Source of the DNA: Bacteroidales bacterium UBA1208
Lineage (GTDB): Bacteria; Bacteroidota; Bacteroidia; Bacteroidales; P3
Direction: 5' to 3'
DNA: 37,316 nucleotides
Assembly: GCA_002309955.1 (NCBI GenBank)
Contig: DBXQ01000070.1
Span: forward strand, 1-37,316
Positions within the stretch are counted from its first letter, which is position 1; each line of letters opens with the position of its first letter. A program made the position numbers and the translations under genes. The notes under the pieces were generated by a model. It made no database searches. It was not told the DNA's origin and saw only the letters and a program-made list of their open reading frames with translations. Positions 26,001 through 34,630 of the stretch are shown here, in pieces.

Positions 26001-29000
26001 ATGTTATTAAGAAGAAATTTCCGACACGTCCTTTGTGCAATCCTCATCCTCTCTTCAACGATGAGTCTCTCTGCACAAAGCTTTGCCTCCCAATCGCTTT
26101 TGGCATCAGGCCAATGGTACAAAATACCCGTTTCCACCACTGGTGTCTACAAAATCACAACTCAGCTGGTTCCCGCTCTTGCCAACGTACCCTGCAACCA
26201 CATCTGTCTCTACGGCGCACCCGGCGACATGCTTTCCACCAGCAACACGGCTCCCCATCCCGACGACCTCACACCCGCTGCCATTCAAATCATCGACCAT
26301 AACAACAACGGTCTCTTCGACAACGACGACTACCTGCTCTTCTATGGCGAAGCACCCGACACATGGCGCTACGTTGCCTCCGACCAAAGGTTTGAATACA
26401 TTGTTCACGCATACGCGAACTATAACTACTATTTCCTCACACCCGACGGCCTCTCCGACACCGCCCTGCGACTCCAGTCCTCCAACCCTGCCACCGACAA
26501 CCCCGTCAATCTCACCACCTACACCGGCGTGGCTCTCTTCCACGAAAACCGCATCAATACCCATGGTGGTGGACAAATATGGGTGGCCGACAAATACACA
26601 CCCAGCCTCACCTCCCATTCCTACACCCTCTCCCTGCCCTCCGCCCCTGCCGACGGCACCGTCCAGGCACGCTACGCCTTCGCCAACATCTCCACCAACA
26701 ATGCCACCTTCCAACTCACTCTCGGTTCCACCTTACGCGAACATAACTTCCCCAACAGCCTCACCTACCAGATATTCCGCGAAAACTTCACCTCCATCAA
26801 CCTCTCCGAAATCCACATCCAGTGCACCTACATCCCTCGCGAGAGCAACGCTGTAGGCTATCTCGACTTCATCGAACTCAATGCCCCTCAGCCCCTTGCC
26901 TATCGCGGTGGGCAGCAATATTTCCGCAATAAAGAGCATCTCCAAACACCCCTCACCGGCCGTTACCTCATCACCGGCAACCCCATGGCAGTCCGCGTTT
27001 GGGATGTCACCAATCCCTCGCAACCCTGCGGGATAACAATCACCCCTTCTGACAACAGCTTCTCATTCCTCTTCAGCACCGACCGTGCCCGCACCTTCCT
27101 CACCTTCACCGACAACGATGCCCTCACCCCCACCGCCATCGAACCCCTTCCCAACCAAAACATCCACGGCACAACAACGCCCGACTACGTCATCGTCACC
27201 CACAAAGACTACCTCCAGCAAGCCAACCGGCTGGCCGACCTTCACCGTCAACTCGACGGCATAAACGTTGCCGTCTTCACTCAGGAACAAGTCTACAACG
27301 AATTCTCGTCAGGCAAACAAGACCCCATGGCCATCCGCCAAATGCTTCGTTGTCTTCGTGCCAATGGCAACTACTCGCAGTCCCTGCCTCGCTACCTGCT
27401 CCTCTTTGGCAAAGGCACCCACGACAACCGCGACATCCTCGGGGCGCACCAAACCACCGTGGTCACCTACCAAACCCCCTCCTCGTTCGACTCCGAAGGA
27501 GCCGCCTACCCCAGCGACGACCTCTACGGCTACCTTGCCAACAACACCTCCGGCACCTTCGAAGGAACCCTTTCTGTCAGCATTGGCCGCCTGCCCGCCA
27601 AAAACGTCAACGAAGCCACCCATTTCATCGACAAAATCGAGAACTACATGCAACGCCACGACCTCACCCGCGACGACATCCGTGGCGACTGGCGCAACTA
27701 CGTCACCCTCCTTGCCGACGATGCCGACCCCTCCTGCCCCTACGACACCAACTTTGCAAGCGACTCCGAACTGCTGGCCAACCGCATCAAATCGCTCTAT
27801 CCCCACTTCAACATCGACCGCATCTACGCCGATGCCTACATCCAGCAATCCGGTGCCGACGGCTCCTACTATCCCGACGTCAACAACGCCCTGCGCCAAC
27901 GCATGAACTACGGATGCCTTCTCCTCAACTATATCGGGCACGGCTCCAGCAACTACATCGGTACCGAGCGCTTCATGGAATTCTCCGACATCGACAAATA
28001 CACCAATACCGACCGTCTCGCCTTCTTCGTCACCAGCACCTGCACCTTCGGCAAATACGACCTCGTCGGCGACATCTGCGGTGCCGAAGCCTTCCTTCTT
28101 GCCAACTCCGCCGGCATTGGCATCGTCTCCGCCTCACGGCCCATCCACCATGTGCAGCGCTTCAATTCCGACCTCTGCACCTTTGCCCTCGACCCTGCCA
28201 ACACCATCGGCGACGCCTTCCGCTTGGCCAAAAACGCCACCAACGTATCCCACTGCATCGTCCTCCTTGGCGACCCCGCCCTCCACCTCTCCATTCCCCG
28301 CAACGAAGTCGTCGTAACCCACATCAACCATATGCCCGTCAACCCTGCTGTCACCGACTCCGCCCTTGTCCTCTCGCGCGTCACCGTCGAAGGCGAAATC
28401 CACGACCCGCAGGGCAACGTCATCACCGACTTCGACGGCACCATCTATCCCCTTGTCTTCGACCGCGAAGTGAACTGCCGCACCCTTGCCAACGACAACG
28501 ACAGCTCCGAAATCAACTTCAAACAACAAAAAAACATACTCTACAGAGGCCGTGAAACCGTCACCGCCGGCACCTTCTCCTACTCCTTCATCGTCCCCCG
28601 CGATGTCTCTTACCGCTACGATTACGCCAAACTCTCCCACTACGCCCGCACCCGCACCGACGATGCCACCGGCCAATACTCCAACATCATGTTTGGCGGC
28701 TTCAACAATGACCTCGTCATCAGCGAACTCCATCCCTACATCCAACTCTTCATCGGCGACACCAACTTCCGCAACGGCGGCCTCACCAACGAGACCCCCA
28801 CCCTCTACGCCCGCCTTTCCGACTCCATAGGCATTAACGCTGCCGGCAGCGGACTGGGGCACGACATCACTGCCGTCATCGACAATAACCCCTACAGCAC
28901 CGTCACCCTCAACGACTTCTTCGAACCCGACATTACCGACAGCCGCAACGGCGAAGTGCGCTACACCTTGGGCAAACTCGACGAAGGACCCCACACCCTC

Positions 29001-29372
29001 ACCCTCAAATGCTGGAACATCTTCAACTACTCCTCCACTGCCACCGTCCAATTCCATGTCACCAACGACCGCACACCCCAAATCGGCCGCTTCGACGCCT
29101 CACCCAATCCTGCCTCCCAGTTCACCACCATCCGTGTCGAGCACAACCTGCCCGCCGCCATCCAGTCCGCCACCATCGACATCTACGACATCCGGGGAGC
29201 CCTGCTCCGCTCCGTCACCCCCTCCACCGGCTCCTGCGTGCTCGCCTATCGCTGGAACTTCACCGCCGCCAACGGCAGCCTTGTGCCCCGCGGCATCTAC
29301 ATAGCCCGTGTAACCCTCACCACCACCGACGGCAACCGCATCACCCAAACCGCAAAAATCGTCCGCAACTAA
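26001..29372 (+). CDS. porU: T9SS sortase PorU (gingipain-like C25 peptidase)
   Basis: The product has 1123 residues, close to the P. gingivalis PorU length. A signal peptide ends SLSAQ. The N-terminal third is beta-rich (FASQSLLASGQWYKIPV, LYGAPGD). The C25 peptidase domain (about 390-780) includes YLLLFGKGTHDNR and the catalytic pair: H647 in NYIGHGSSN and C681 in STCTFGKYD. The C-terminal region ends with a sorting-domain-like fold (SPNPASQ, DIRGALL, PRGIYIARV). PorU cleaves the C-terminal signals of T9SS cargo and attaches the proteins to anionic lipopolysaccharide at the cell surface. porV follows 69 nt later, the same gene pair as in P. gingivalis and Flavobacterium. Codons are strongly C-ending. 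Confidence 0.95.
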   Translation: MLLRRNFRHVLCAILILSSTMSLSAQSFASQSLLASGQWYKIPVSTTGVYKITTQLVPALANVPCNHICLYGAPGDMLSTSNTAPHPDDLTPAAIQIIDHNNNGLFDNDDYLLFYGEAPDTWRYVASDQRFEYIVHAYANYNYYFLTPDGLSDTALRLQSSNPATDNPVNLTTYTGVALFHENRINTHGGGQIWVADKYTPSLTSHSYTLSLPSAPADGTVQARYAFANISTNNATFQLTLGSTLREHNFPNSLTYQIFRENFTSINLSEIHIQCTYIPRESNAVGYLDFIELNAPQPLAYRGGQQYFRNKEHLQTPLTGRYLITGNPMAVRVWDVTNPSQPCGITITPSDNSFSFLFSTDRARTFLTFTDNDALTPTAIEPLPNQNIHGTTTPDYVIVTHKDYLQQANRLADLHRQLDGINVAVFTQEQVYNEFSSGKQDPMAIRQMLRCLRANGNYSQSLPRYLLLFGKGTHDNRDILGAHQTTVVTYQTPSSFDSEGAAYPSDDLYGYLANNTSGTFEGTLSVSIGRLPAKNVNEATHFIDKIENYMQRHDLTRDDIRGDWRNYVTLLADDADPSCPYDTNFASDSELLANRIKSLYPHFNIDRIYADAYIQQSGADGSYYPDVNNALRQRMNYGCLLLNYIGHGSSNYIGTERFMEFSDIDKYTNTDRLAFFVTSTCTFGKYDLVGDICGAEAFLLANSAGIGIVSASRPIHHVQRFNSDLCTFALDPANTIGDAFRLAKNATNVSHCIVLLGDPALHLSIPRNEVVVTHINHMPVNPAVTDSALVLSRVTVEGEIHDPQGNVITDFDGTIYPLVFDREVNCRTLANDNDSSEINFKQQKNILYRGRETVTAGTFSYSFIVPRDVSYRYDYAKLSHYARTRTDDATGQYSNIMFGGFNNDLVISELHPYIQLFIGDTNFRNGGLTNETPTLYARLSDSIGINAAGSGLGHDITAVIDNNPYSTVTLNDFFEPDITDSRNGEVRYTLGKLDEGPHTLTLKCWNIFNYSSTATVQFHVTNDRTPQIGRFDASPNPASQFTTIRVEHNLPAAIQSATIDIYDIRGALLRSVTPSTGSCVLAYRWNFTAANGSLVPRGIYIARVTLTTTDGNRITQTAKIVRN

Positions 29373-29441
29373 AAAATACCATCCCATACAATAAAAAACA
29401 CACAACTCCGTTTTTAGGACATTATCATCATTCCGATTCAA

Positions 29442-30650
29442 ATGAAAAGAACACAGCTTATCGCCCTCTCCTGCCTTCTGACTTTAGGCCTTTCCAACAC
29501 CGTCATAGCACAAACCCCGACCGGACTCACCGGACAAACCAAGAACTACATCTCCACAGGCATGCCCATACTGCTCATCGCCCCCGACGCCACCTCTGCT
29601 GGAATGGGCGACGTAGGTGTTGCCTCCACCCCCGACATCTATTCCGCCCACTGGAACAACGCCAAATTTGCCTTCATCGAGGGCGAATTCGGCCTCGGCA
29701 CCACCTACACCCCTTGGCTTCGCAACCTCAAAGTCTCCGACATGAACCTTCTCTACCTCGGTGGCTTCAAACGCATCAACAACCGTAGCACCGTCGCTCT
29801 CTCGCTCACCTACTTCTCGCTGGGCGAAATCCAAGGCACCGATGCCACAGGGCAAAGCCGCGGCACCATGAACCCCAACGAGTTCGCCGCCGATGTCACC
29901 TACGCCATGAAACTCAACGACCGACTCTCACTCGGTGCCACCGGACGCTACATCCACTCCGACCTCACCAACGGCCAGTCCATCTCCGACGGCAGCGGCT
30001 ACGTCACCACACAGCCCGCCAAAAGCATCGCTGCCGACCTTGGCATTTATTGGCAGGCTCCCGTCGACAAGACTCAAGACCTCGCCTTCGGTGCTTTCGT
30101 CAGCAATCTCGGCGCCAAACTCTCCTACTCCAACGACGACACCAAAAAAGAATTCCTTCCCGCCAACCTCCGCATTGGCGGCCGCTACACCAACCACATC
30201 GACGAATCAAACGAGATAACCCTCCTCTTCGATGCCAACAAACTGCTTGTCCCCACACCCCCAGTCACCATTGGCGAAGAGACCTATAGCGACTACTACA
30301 AAAACATGACTGAATATTACAATACCGGTGTCATCCGTGGCGTCATACAATCCTTCTTCGACGCCCCCGGCGGATTCTCCGAAGAGCTACGCGAATTCCA
30401 GCTCTCCGTCGGTGGCGAATACTGGTACAAACAAACCCTCGCCGCCCGCACAGGCTACTTCTACGAAAGCGCCACCAAAGGCGGTCGCCAATACCTCACC
30501 TTCGGCTTCGGCCTCCGCTACAACATCTTTCAGTTCGATGTCTCCTACCTGGTGCCCACCACCAGCTTCAGCAGCAACCCCCTCTCCAACACCATCCGTA
30601 TCTCGCTCACCGTCAACTTCAAATCGTCCAAAAACACCCCCACCATCTAA
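29442..30650 (+). CDS. porV: T9SS outer membrane shuttle protein PorV (LptO)
   Basis: A 402-residue FadL-like outer membrane beta barrel. A signal peptide ends TVIAQ. The mature N-terminal region has the PorV signature GMPILLIAPDATSAGMGDVG, followed by SAHWNNAKFAF. The C-terminus ends in amphipathic strands (YLTFGFGLRYNIFQFDVSYLV, ISLTVNFK). PorV receives cargo leaving the SprA/Sov translocon, binds its C-terminal sorting domain and brings it to PorU. It lies 69 nt after porU and 4 nt before ispF, so the four rightward genes are probably one operon. Confidence 0.95.
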   Translation: MKRTQLIALSCLLTLGLSNTVIAQTPTGLTGQTKNYISTGMPILLIAPDATSAGMGDVGVASTPDIYSAHWNNAKFAFIEGEFGLGTTYTPWLRNLKVSDMNLLYLGGFKRINNRSTVALSLTYFSLGEIQGTDATGQSRGTMNPNEFAADVTYAMKLNDRLSLGATGRYIHSDLTNGQSISDGSGYVTTQPAKSIAADLGIYWQAPVDKTQDLAFGAFVSNLGAKLSYSNDDTKKEFLPANLRIGGRYTNHIDESNEITLLFDANKLLVPTPPVTIGEETYSDYYKNMTEYYNTGVIRGVIQSFFDAPGGFSEELREFQLSVGGEYWYKQTLAARTGYFYESATKGGRQYLTFGFGLRYNIFQFDVSYLVPTTSFSSNPLSNTIRISLTVNFKSSKNTPTI

Positions 30651-30654
30651 CCCC

Positions 30655-31140
30655 ATGCGCATCGGTTTAGGCTACGACGTACACCAACTGGTTCCCGACC
30701 GTCCCCTGTGGCTCGGCGGCATTGAAATACCCCACACCCTGGGGCTCCTCGGCCATTCCGATGCCGACGTGCTGCTCCACGCCATCTGTGACGCCCTGCT
30801 GGGTGCTGCCGCTCTCGGCGACATCGGCAAACATTTCCCCGACAACGACCCCCAATACAAAAACATCGACAGCAAAATCCTGCTCCGCCGCTGCAACGAA
30901 CTCCTGTCGGCCAACGGCTACCGCGTAGGCAATATCGACAGCATCATTGTAGCCCAACGCCCCAAAGTGGGTCCCTATATCCCTCAAATGCGGCAAACTA
31001 TCGCCAACATCCTCGGCATCGACCCCGGTGCCGTCTCTGTCAAAGCCACCACCACCGAACATCTCGGCTTTGAGGGACGGGAAGAAGGCATCAGTGCCCA
31101 TGCGGTCGTCCTCCTCCTTCCAACCGAATCAACCAACTAA
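30655..31140 (+). CDS. ispF: 2-C-methyl-D-erythritol 2,4-cyclodiphosphate synthase
   Basis: The 161-residue enzyme of the MEP isoprenoid pathway; it cyclises CDP-ME 2-phosphate to MEcPP with release of CMP in the cytoplasm. MRIGLGYDVHQL carries the zinc ligands D8 and H10, with H42 in HAICDALLG completing the site. GHSDADVL, GDIGKHFPD, KVGPYIPQM and ATTTEHLGFEGREEG are family motifs. The start at 30655 is 4 nt after the porV stop, in a shifted frame, so co-translation with porV is likely. The length is normal. Its place in a T9SS operon is probably incidental. Confidence 0.97.
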   Translation: MRIGLGYDVHQLVPDRPLWLGGIEIPHTLGLLGHSDADVLLHAICDALLGAAALGDIGKHFPDNDPQYKNIDSKILLRRCNELLSANGYRVGNIDSIIVAQRPKVGPYIPQMRQTIANILGIDPGAVSVKATTTEHLGFEGREEGISAHAVVLLLPTESTN

Positions 31141-31155
31141 CAACCAATATCATAT

Positions 31156-31437
31156 ATGGAATCACCCCAGATATCACCCCAGTCGCATGACGAAGCCGAA
31201 GTCCTCGAAGACTCTGGCTGCAACCTCGTTCTCCACAACGACGACGTCCATACCTTCGACTATGTAATCAAATCCCTTGTCGACATCTGCCGCATCAGCT
31301 ATGCCCAGGCCGAACAATGCGCCATCCTTGTCCACTGCCACGGCAAATGCACCGTCAAACACGGCAGTTACGACACCCTCCTCCCCATGCACACCGCCCT
31401 GCTCGACAAACAACTCACCTCCGAGATAGTCCGTTAG
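31156..31437 (+). CDS. clpS: ATP-dependent Clp protease adaptor ClpS
   Basis: The product has 93 residues. A short flexible N-terminus precedes the ClpS core: LVLHNDDVHTFDYVIKSL, where the NDD segment forms the pocket for N-degron residues, then AEQCAILVHCHGKCTVKHGSY, ending with a helix ALLDKQLTSEIV. ClpS presents N-end-rule substrates to ClpA/ClpC-type unfoldases. It begins 15 nt after ispF and is the last gene of the rightward unit. No clp ATPase gene is in the window. Confidence 0.92.
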   Translation: MESPQISPQSHDEAEVLEDSGCNLVLHNDDVHTFDYVIKSLVDICRISYAQAEQCAILVHCHGKCTVKHGSYDTLLPMHTALLDKQLTSEIVR

Positions 31438-31695
31438 CACAACCCTTCCCTCCCACCCTTTCCGTTCCTCTTCCTCTCCCGCAGTCCCCTTCCGTCACTG
31501 CACCGCATTGTCTGTCCACCACAATATCCACCCATCCCATTCCCTTTTCCTTGCCTCGCTGCACCGCCGTTCCGACAGCCGCAAAAAGCCGGCTAATCAC
31601 TCATTGCAAAGCCATCCATCAAACATTCACCCAAGTCCAACCCACCAACATTGGCGGAACAGCCGTAGCAGCCCCACCCCGGCCAAATTCCACCA

Positions 31696-31797
31696 TCGCT
31701 CGTTATCCCTCAGTTCTCCCATCGTTCTCCCATCGTTCTTCCTTTACAAAAGGAGAACTGAGGGCGAACTATAAAGCAAGTGAAGAATTACGAGCGA
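31696..31797. repeat. Dispersed hairpin repeat, copy B
   Basis: The core 31696-31763 matches copy A (14205-14272) at 63 of 68 positions. Inner arms CCTCAGTTCTCC (31708-31719) and GGAGAACTGAGG (31752-31763) pair perfectly. Outer arms TCGCTCGT (31696-31703) and ACGAGCGA (31790-31797) also pair. Both copies lie in intergenic DNA. Confidence 0.75.
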
Positions 31798-32000
31798 AAG
31801 TAGCGCTATGGCAATGCGGGGAAATTCCCGTCCGGCAGTCATGGAACGGACGTCCATCATTCCGCACAAGGGTTTTCACGAAACAAACAACCAATTATAA
31901 AACAATGCCATAGGAAAGCCACCGATAGGCTAAGAAGGGAGGCTTGCGCAACACGAAAAAAAATAAACGGCACAGGTGTCGGCATGTCAATATTTTTTCG

Positions 32001-32008
32001 TATCTTTG
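32001..32008 (+). promoter_or_regulatory. Bacteroidota -7 promoter element for nfeD-floA
   Basis: TATCTTTG followed by CA matches TAnnTTTG exactly, with an AT-rich upstream tract. It predicts transcription start near 32015 and a leader of about 35 nt before the nfeD ATG at 32050. Confidence 0.7.
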
Positions 32009-32049
32009 CAAACTGAAAAAAACATCGAATTGTTTAAAACAAAACAGAC

Positions 32050-32529
32050 ATGACACCTACATTGATTATCATCGTGCTTGTGTTGGGGCTGCTGCTCCTG
32101 ACCCTCGAGATTGTGGCTATTCCGGGAGGCTTTGCCGGAGTGATAGGTTTTCTGCTCACAGCATTCGGCGTGTGGCAGAGCTACTTGTGGCTGGGCATTA
32201 CCGGCGGCACCATCGTGCTGCTGTGCTGTGTGGCCATCTGCGTCATTCTGCTGGCTCTTTTCATGAAAACCAAGACATGGAAACGGTTCAGCCTGAACGA
32301 GGAGTCGGACAGTGCGGTGAACCAGATTGAAGACCCCGACATCAAAGTCGGTGCACACGGCACCACCGTGGCACGGTTGGCTCCAACAGGCAAGGCCTTG
32401 ATTGACGGGAAGCTGGTAGAGGTTCACGCCATCAACAAATTCATCGACCCCGACCGGCCCATCGAGGTTGTGGCCATTGAAGGCTACCGCATCGACGTGT
32501 GCGAAACCGAGGACAACCGGTTTGATTGA
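32050..32529 (+). CDS. NfeD family membrane protein
   Basis: A 159-residue short-form NfeD. Three hydrophobic segments occupy about 3-22, 27-48 and 50-75 (IIIVLVLGLLLLTLEIVAIP; GITGGTIVLLCCVAI). A soluble OB-fold domain follows (about 95-155), with VGAHGTTVARLAPTGKALIDG and IEVVAIEGYRIDV. NfeD proteins are encoded beside flotillins and are thought to act with them in membrane domains. Here floA follows 56 nt later, behind the same promoter. Confidence 0.88.
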   Translation: MTPTLIIIVLVLGLLLLTLEIVAIPGGFAGVIGFLLTAFGVWQSYLWLGITGGTIVLLCCVAICVILLALFMKTKTWKRFSLNEESDSAVNQIEDPDIKVGAHGTTVARLAPTGKALIDGKLVEVHAINKFIDPDRPIEVVAIEGYRIDVCETEDNRFD

Positions 32530-32585
32530 CCCCATGCAAGCGTTGCCCTATTGACAAGAATTAATAATTTAAAATTTAAAACATC

Positions 32586-33584
32586 ATGAACGTATTCGGA
32601 ATTGTTATTCTCTGTGTAGTGATTTTTATCCTACTCATCATCTTCCTCTATTTGGTACCCGTAGGCCTGTGGTTTCAGGCATTGGTGTCGGGAGTGCACA
32701 CCTCATTGATTCAACTGATGTTCATGCGGTTCCGCAAAGTGCCGCCGAGTGTTATCGTCAACAACATGATCAACGCCACCAAGGCGGGACTGAAGCTGTC
32801 GCAGAACGAGCTGGAGGCCCACTATCTGGCCGGCGGCAATGTCACCAATGTGGTGCAAGCCCTTATCTCGGCAAGCAAAGCCAACATGAATCTTGATTTC
32901 CGCACCGCCACCGCTATCGACCTGGCAGGGCGCGACGTGCTGAAAGCAGTGCAGACATCGGTAAACCCCAAGGTTATCGACACGCCCCCTGTGGCAGCCG
33001 TGGCCAAGGATGGTATTCAGTTAATAGCCAAGGCCCGCGTCACAGTCCGTACCAATATCAAACAACTCGTCGGCGGAGCCAGCGAAGAGACTATTCTGGC
33101 CCGTGTGGGTGAAGGTATCGTATCGTCTATCGGCTCGGCACTGAGCCACAAGCAGGTGCTGGAGAACCCCGACAGCATTTCGAAACTGGTGCTGACCAAA
33201 GGATTGGACAGCGGCACGGCATTTGAAATCCTCTCCATTGATATTGCCGACATCGATGTGGGTAAGAACATCGGTGCCCAATTGCAGATGGACCAGGCCA
33301 ACGCCGACAAGAACATCGCACAAGCCAAGGCCGAGGAACGCCGTGCTATGGCAGTGGCTTCGGAGCAGGAGATGAAAGCCAAGGCACAGGAAGCCCGCGC
33401 CAAGGTTATCGAAGCCGAAGCAGAAGTGCCCAAGGCCATGGCCGACGCTTTCCGAAGCGGCAACATGGGCATTATGGACTACTACCGCATGAAGAACATC
33501 CAGGCCGACACCGACATGCGCGAAAGCATCGCCAAGCCTGCCGGAGCCAAACCTAATCCCGCCAAACCTTCAACAGAGAAGTAG
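32586..33584 (+). CDS. floA: Flotillin-like protein FloA
   Basis: The product has 332 residues. One N-terminal membrane hairpin (about 3-28) precedes a conserved SPFH-like body: LMFMRFRKVPPSVIVNNMI, AGLKLSQNELEAHYLAGGNV, DLAGRDVLKAVQTSVNPKVI and ARVTVRTNIKQLVGGA. The Ala/Glu-rich coiled coil (about 235-285: AQAKAEERRAMAVASEQEM) drives oligomerisation. The ending is rich in Pro, Ala and Lys. FloA scaffolds ordered membrane domains in bacteria. The gene follows nfeD and is 14 nt before the phosphoesterase gene, so those two may be co-transcribed. Confidence 0.95.
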   Translation: MNVFGIVILCVVIFILLIIFLYLVPVGLWFQALVSGVHTSLIQLMFMRFRKVPPSVIVNNMINATKAGLKLSQNELEAHYLAGGNVTNVVQALISASKANMNLDFRTATAIDLAGRDVLKAVQTSVNPKVIDTPPVAAVAKDGIQLIAKARVTVRTNIKQLVGGASEETILARVGEGIVSSIGSALSHKQVLENPDSISKLVLTKGLDSGTAFEILSIDIADIDVGKNIGAQLQMDQANADKNIAQAKAEERRAMAVASEQEMKAKAQEARAKVIEAEAEVPKAMADAFRSGNMGIMDYYRMKNIQADTDMRESIAKPAGAKPNPAKPSTEK

Positions 33585-33598
33585 CCTGTCTTCGCCCT

Positions 33599-34618
33599 AT
33601 GAAACACCTATTGATAATTCTGTTTGTGTTTCTGACGGCAACCGTTTGCGGACAGCCGCAACGGTTGCCGTTGCGTTTTCGAGCTGACGGCACATTTAAG
33701 ATTGTCCAATTCACAGACCTGCATTATATCCACAACAACCCCCATGCACAACGGGCGCTGATACGGATGCGCGAAGTGGTGAAGGCCGAACGGCCGGATT
33801 TGGTCATTGTGACGGGCGATATGATATTCGGGCATCCGGCCGACCTGTCGATGCGCGAGGTGGCACAATGTCTGGACAGTCTGGGGGTGCCGTTTTGTAC
33901 CACTTTCGGCAACCACGACGAGGAGTTTGGGTTGAGCCACGAGGAATTGTACAGCATTCTGCACACCAGGAATAATGTGGAGCCAGCACATAAAGAAGGC
34001 ACCGAGTTCGACTATCTGTTGCGTATACTGGGCAGCAACGACGACAGCACGCGGGCAGCCCTGTATTGCCTCGACTCGCACAACAAGCGCCACTACGGTC
34101 CCTTTGTGGGCTATGCGTGGCTGACGAAAGAGCAGATAAAGTGGTACCGGACGCTAAGCCGCGGATTGAAACAGGAGAATGGCGGGCGGGTAGTGCCGTC
34201 GATGGCCTTTTTCCATATCCCGGTGCCTGAGTTCGAGACTGCGTTCACCAAACGCGACACATGGGCTATCGGTGCGCGGATGGAGTCGGTGTGCTGCCCG
34301 CGCTACAACAGCGGCATGTTCGATGCCATGAGGAAAGAAGGAGATGTGATGGGGATATTTTGCGGCCACGACCACAACAACGACTATGCGGTGATGTGGA
34401 AAGGCATATTGCTGGCCTATGGCCGCTACACGGGCGGTAACACCGTATACAACGATCTGGTGGGCGGCAACGGAGCCCGTGTGATTGTGCTGCATGAGGG
34501 AGAACGGACTTTTGAGACATGGATACGGCTAAAAAACGGGACGATACGCAACTATCTGAAAATACCCGACAATTTTGCATGGAGCGACCCCACGAAACGC
34601 CCCGTAGAATATGATTAA
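33599..34618 (+). CDS. Secreted calcineurin-like metallophosphoesterase
   Basis: The product has 339 residues with a signal peptide ending TVCGQ. All metallophosphoesterase motifs are visible: D40 and H42 in FTDLHYI, D74 in VTGDMIFG, N105-H106 in GNHDEE, a later histidine in FFHIPVP, and GHDHNND. These residues bind two metal ions and would hydrolyse phosphate esters in the periplasm or outside the cell. It resembles purple-acid-phosphatase-like Bacteroidota enzymes; the substrate is unknown. The stop is 12 nt before the M1 peptidase gene, indicating an operon of two exported enzymes behind nfeD-floA. No T9SS sorting domain was seen. Confidence 0.9.
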   Translation: MKHLLIILFVFLTATVCGQPQRLPLRFRADGTFKIVQFTDLHYIHNNPHAQRALIRMREVVKAERPDLVIVTGDMIFGHPADLSMREVAQCLDSLGVPFCTTFGNHDEEFGLSHEELYSILHTRNNVEPAHKEGTEFDYLLRILGSNDDSTRAALYCLDSHNKRHYGPFVGYAWLTKEQIKWYRTLSRGLKQENGGRVVPSMAFFHIPVPEFETAFTKRDTWAIGARMESVCCPRYNSGMFDAMRKEGDVMGIFCGHDHNNDYAVMWKGILLAYGRYTGGNTVYNDLVGGNGARVIVLHEGERTFETWIRLKNGTIRNYLKIPDNFAWSDPTKRPVEYD

Positions 34619-34630
34619 CTGATAACAAAA

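Larger units (their letters stand above)
31438..32049. other. 612-bp noncoding region with hairpin repeat and promoter
   Basis: No convincing gene is present. The first 300 bp are strongly pyrimidine-rich on the plus strand. The second copy of the dispersed hairpin repeat follows at 31696-31797, and after its loop the plus strand becomes purine-rich. The last 50 bp hold the nfeD promoter (32001-32008) and leader. Confidence 0.65.

Noticed and set aside
26106..28555. Long alternative-frame and antisense open frames across porU
   Set aside because: Strong C-ending codon bias opens the other frames. Only the +1 frame from 26001 has the signal peptide, catalytic motifs and sorting domain.
31508..31913. 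Open frames in the pyrimidine-rich region after clpS
   Set aside because: Translations are Pro/Ser/His-rich with no motif, and they cross the dispersed hairpin repeat.
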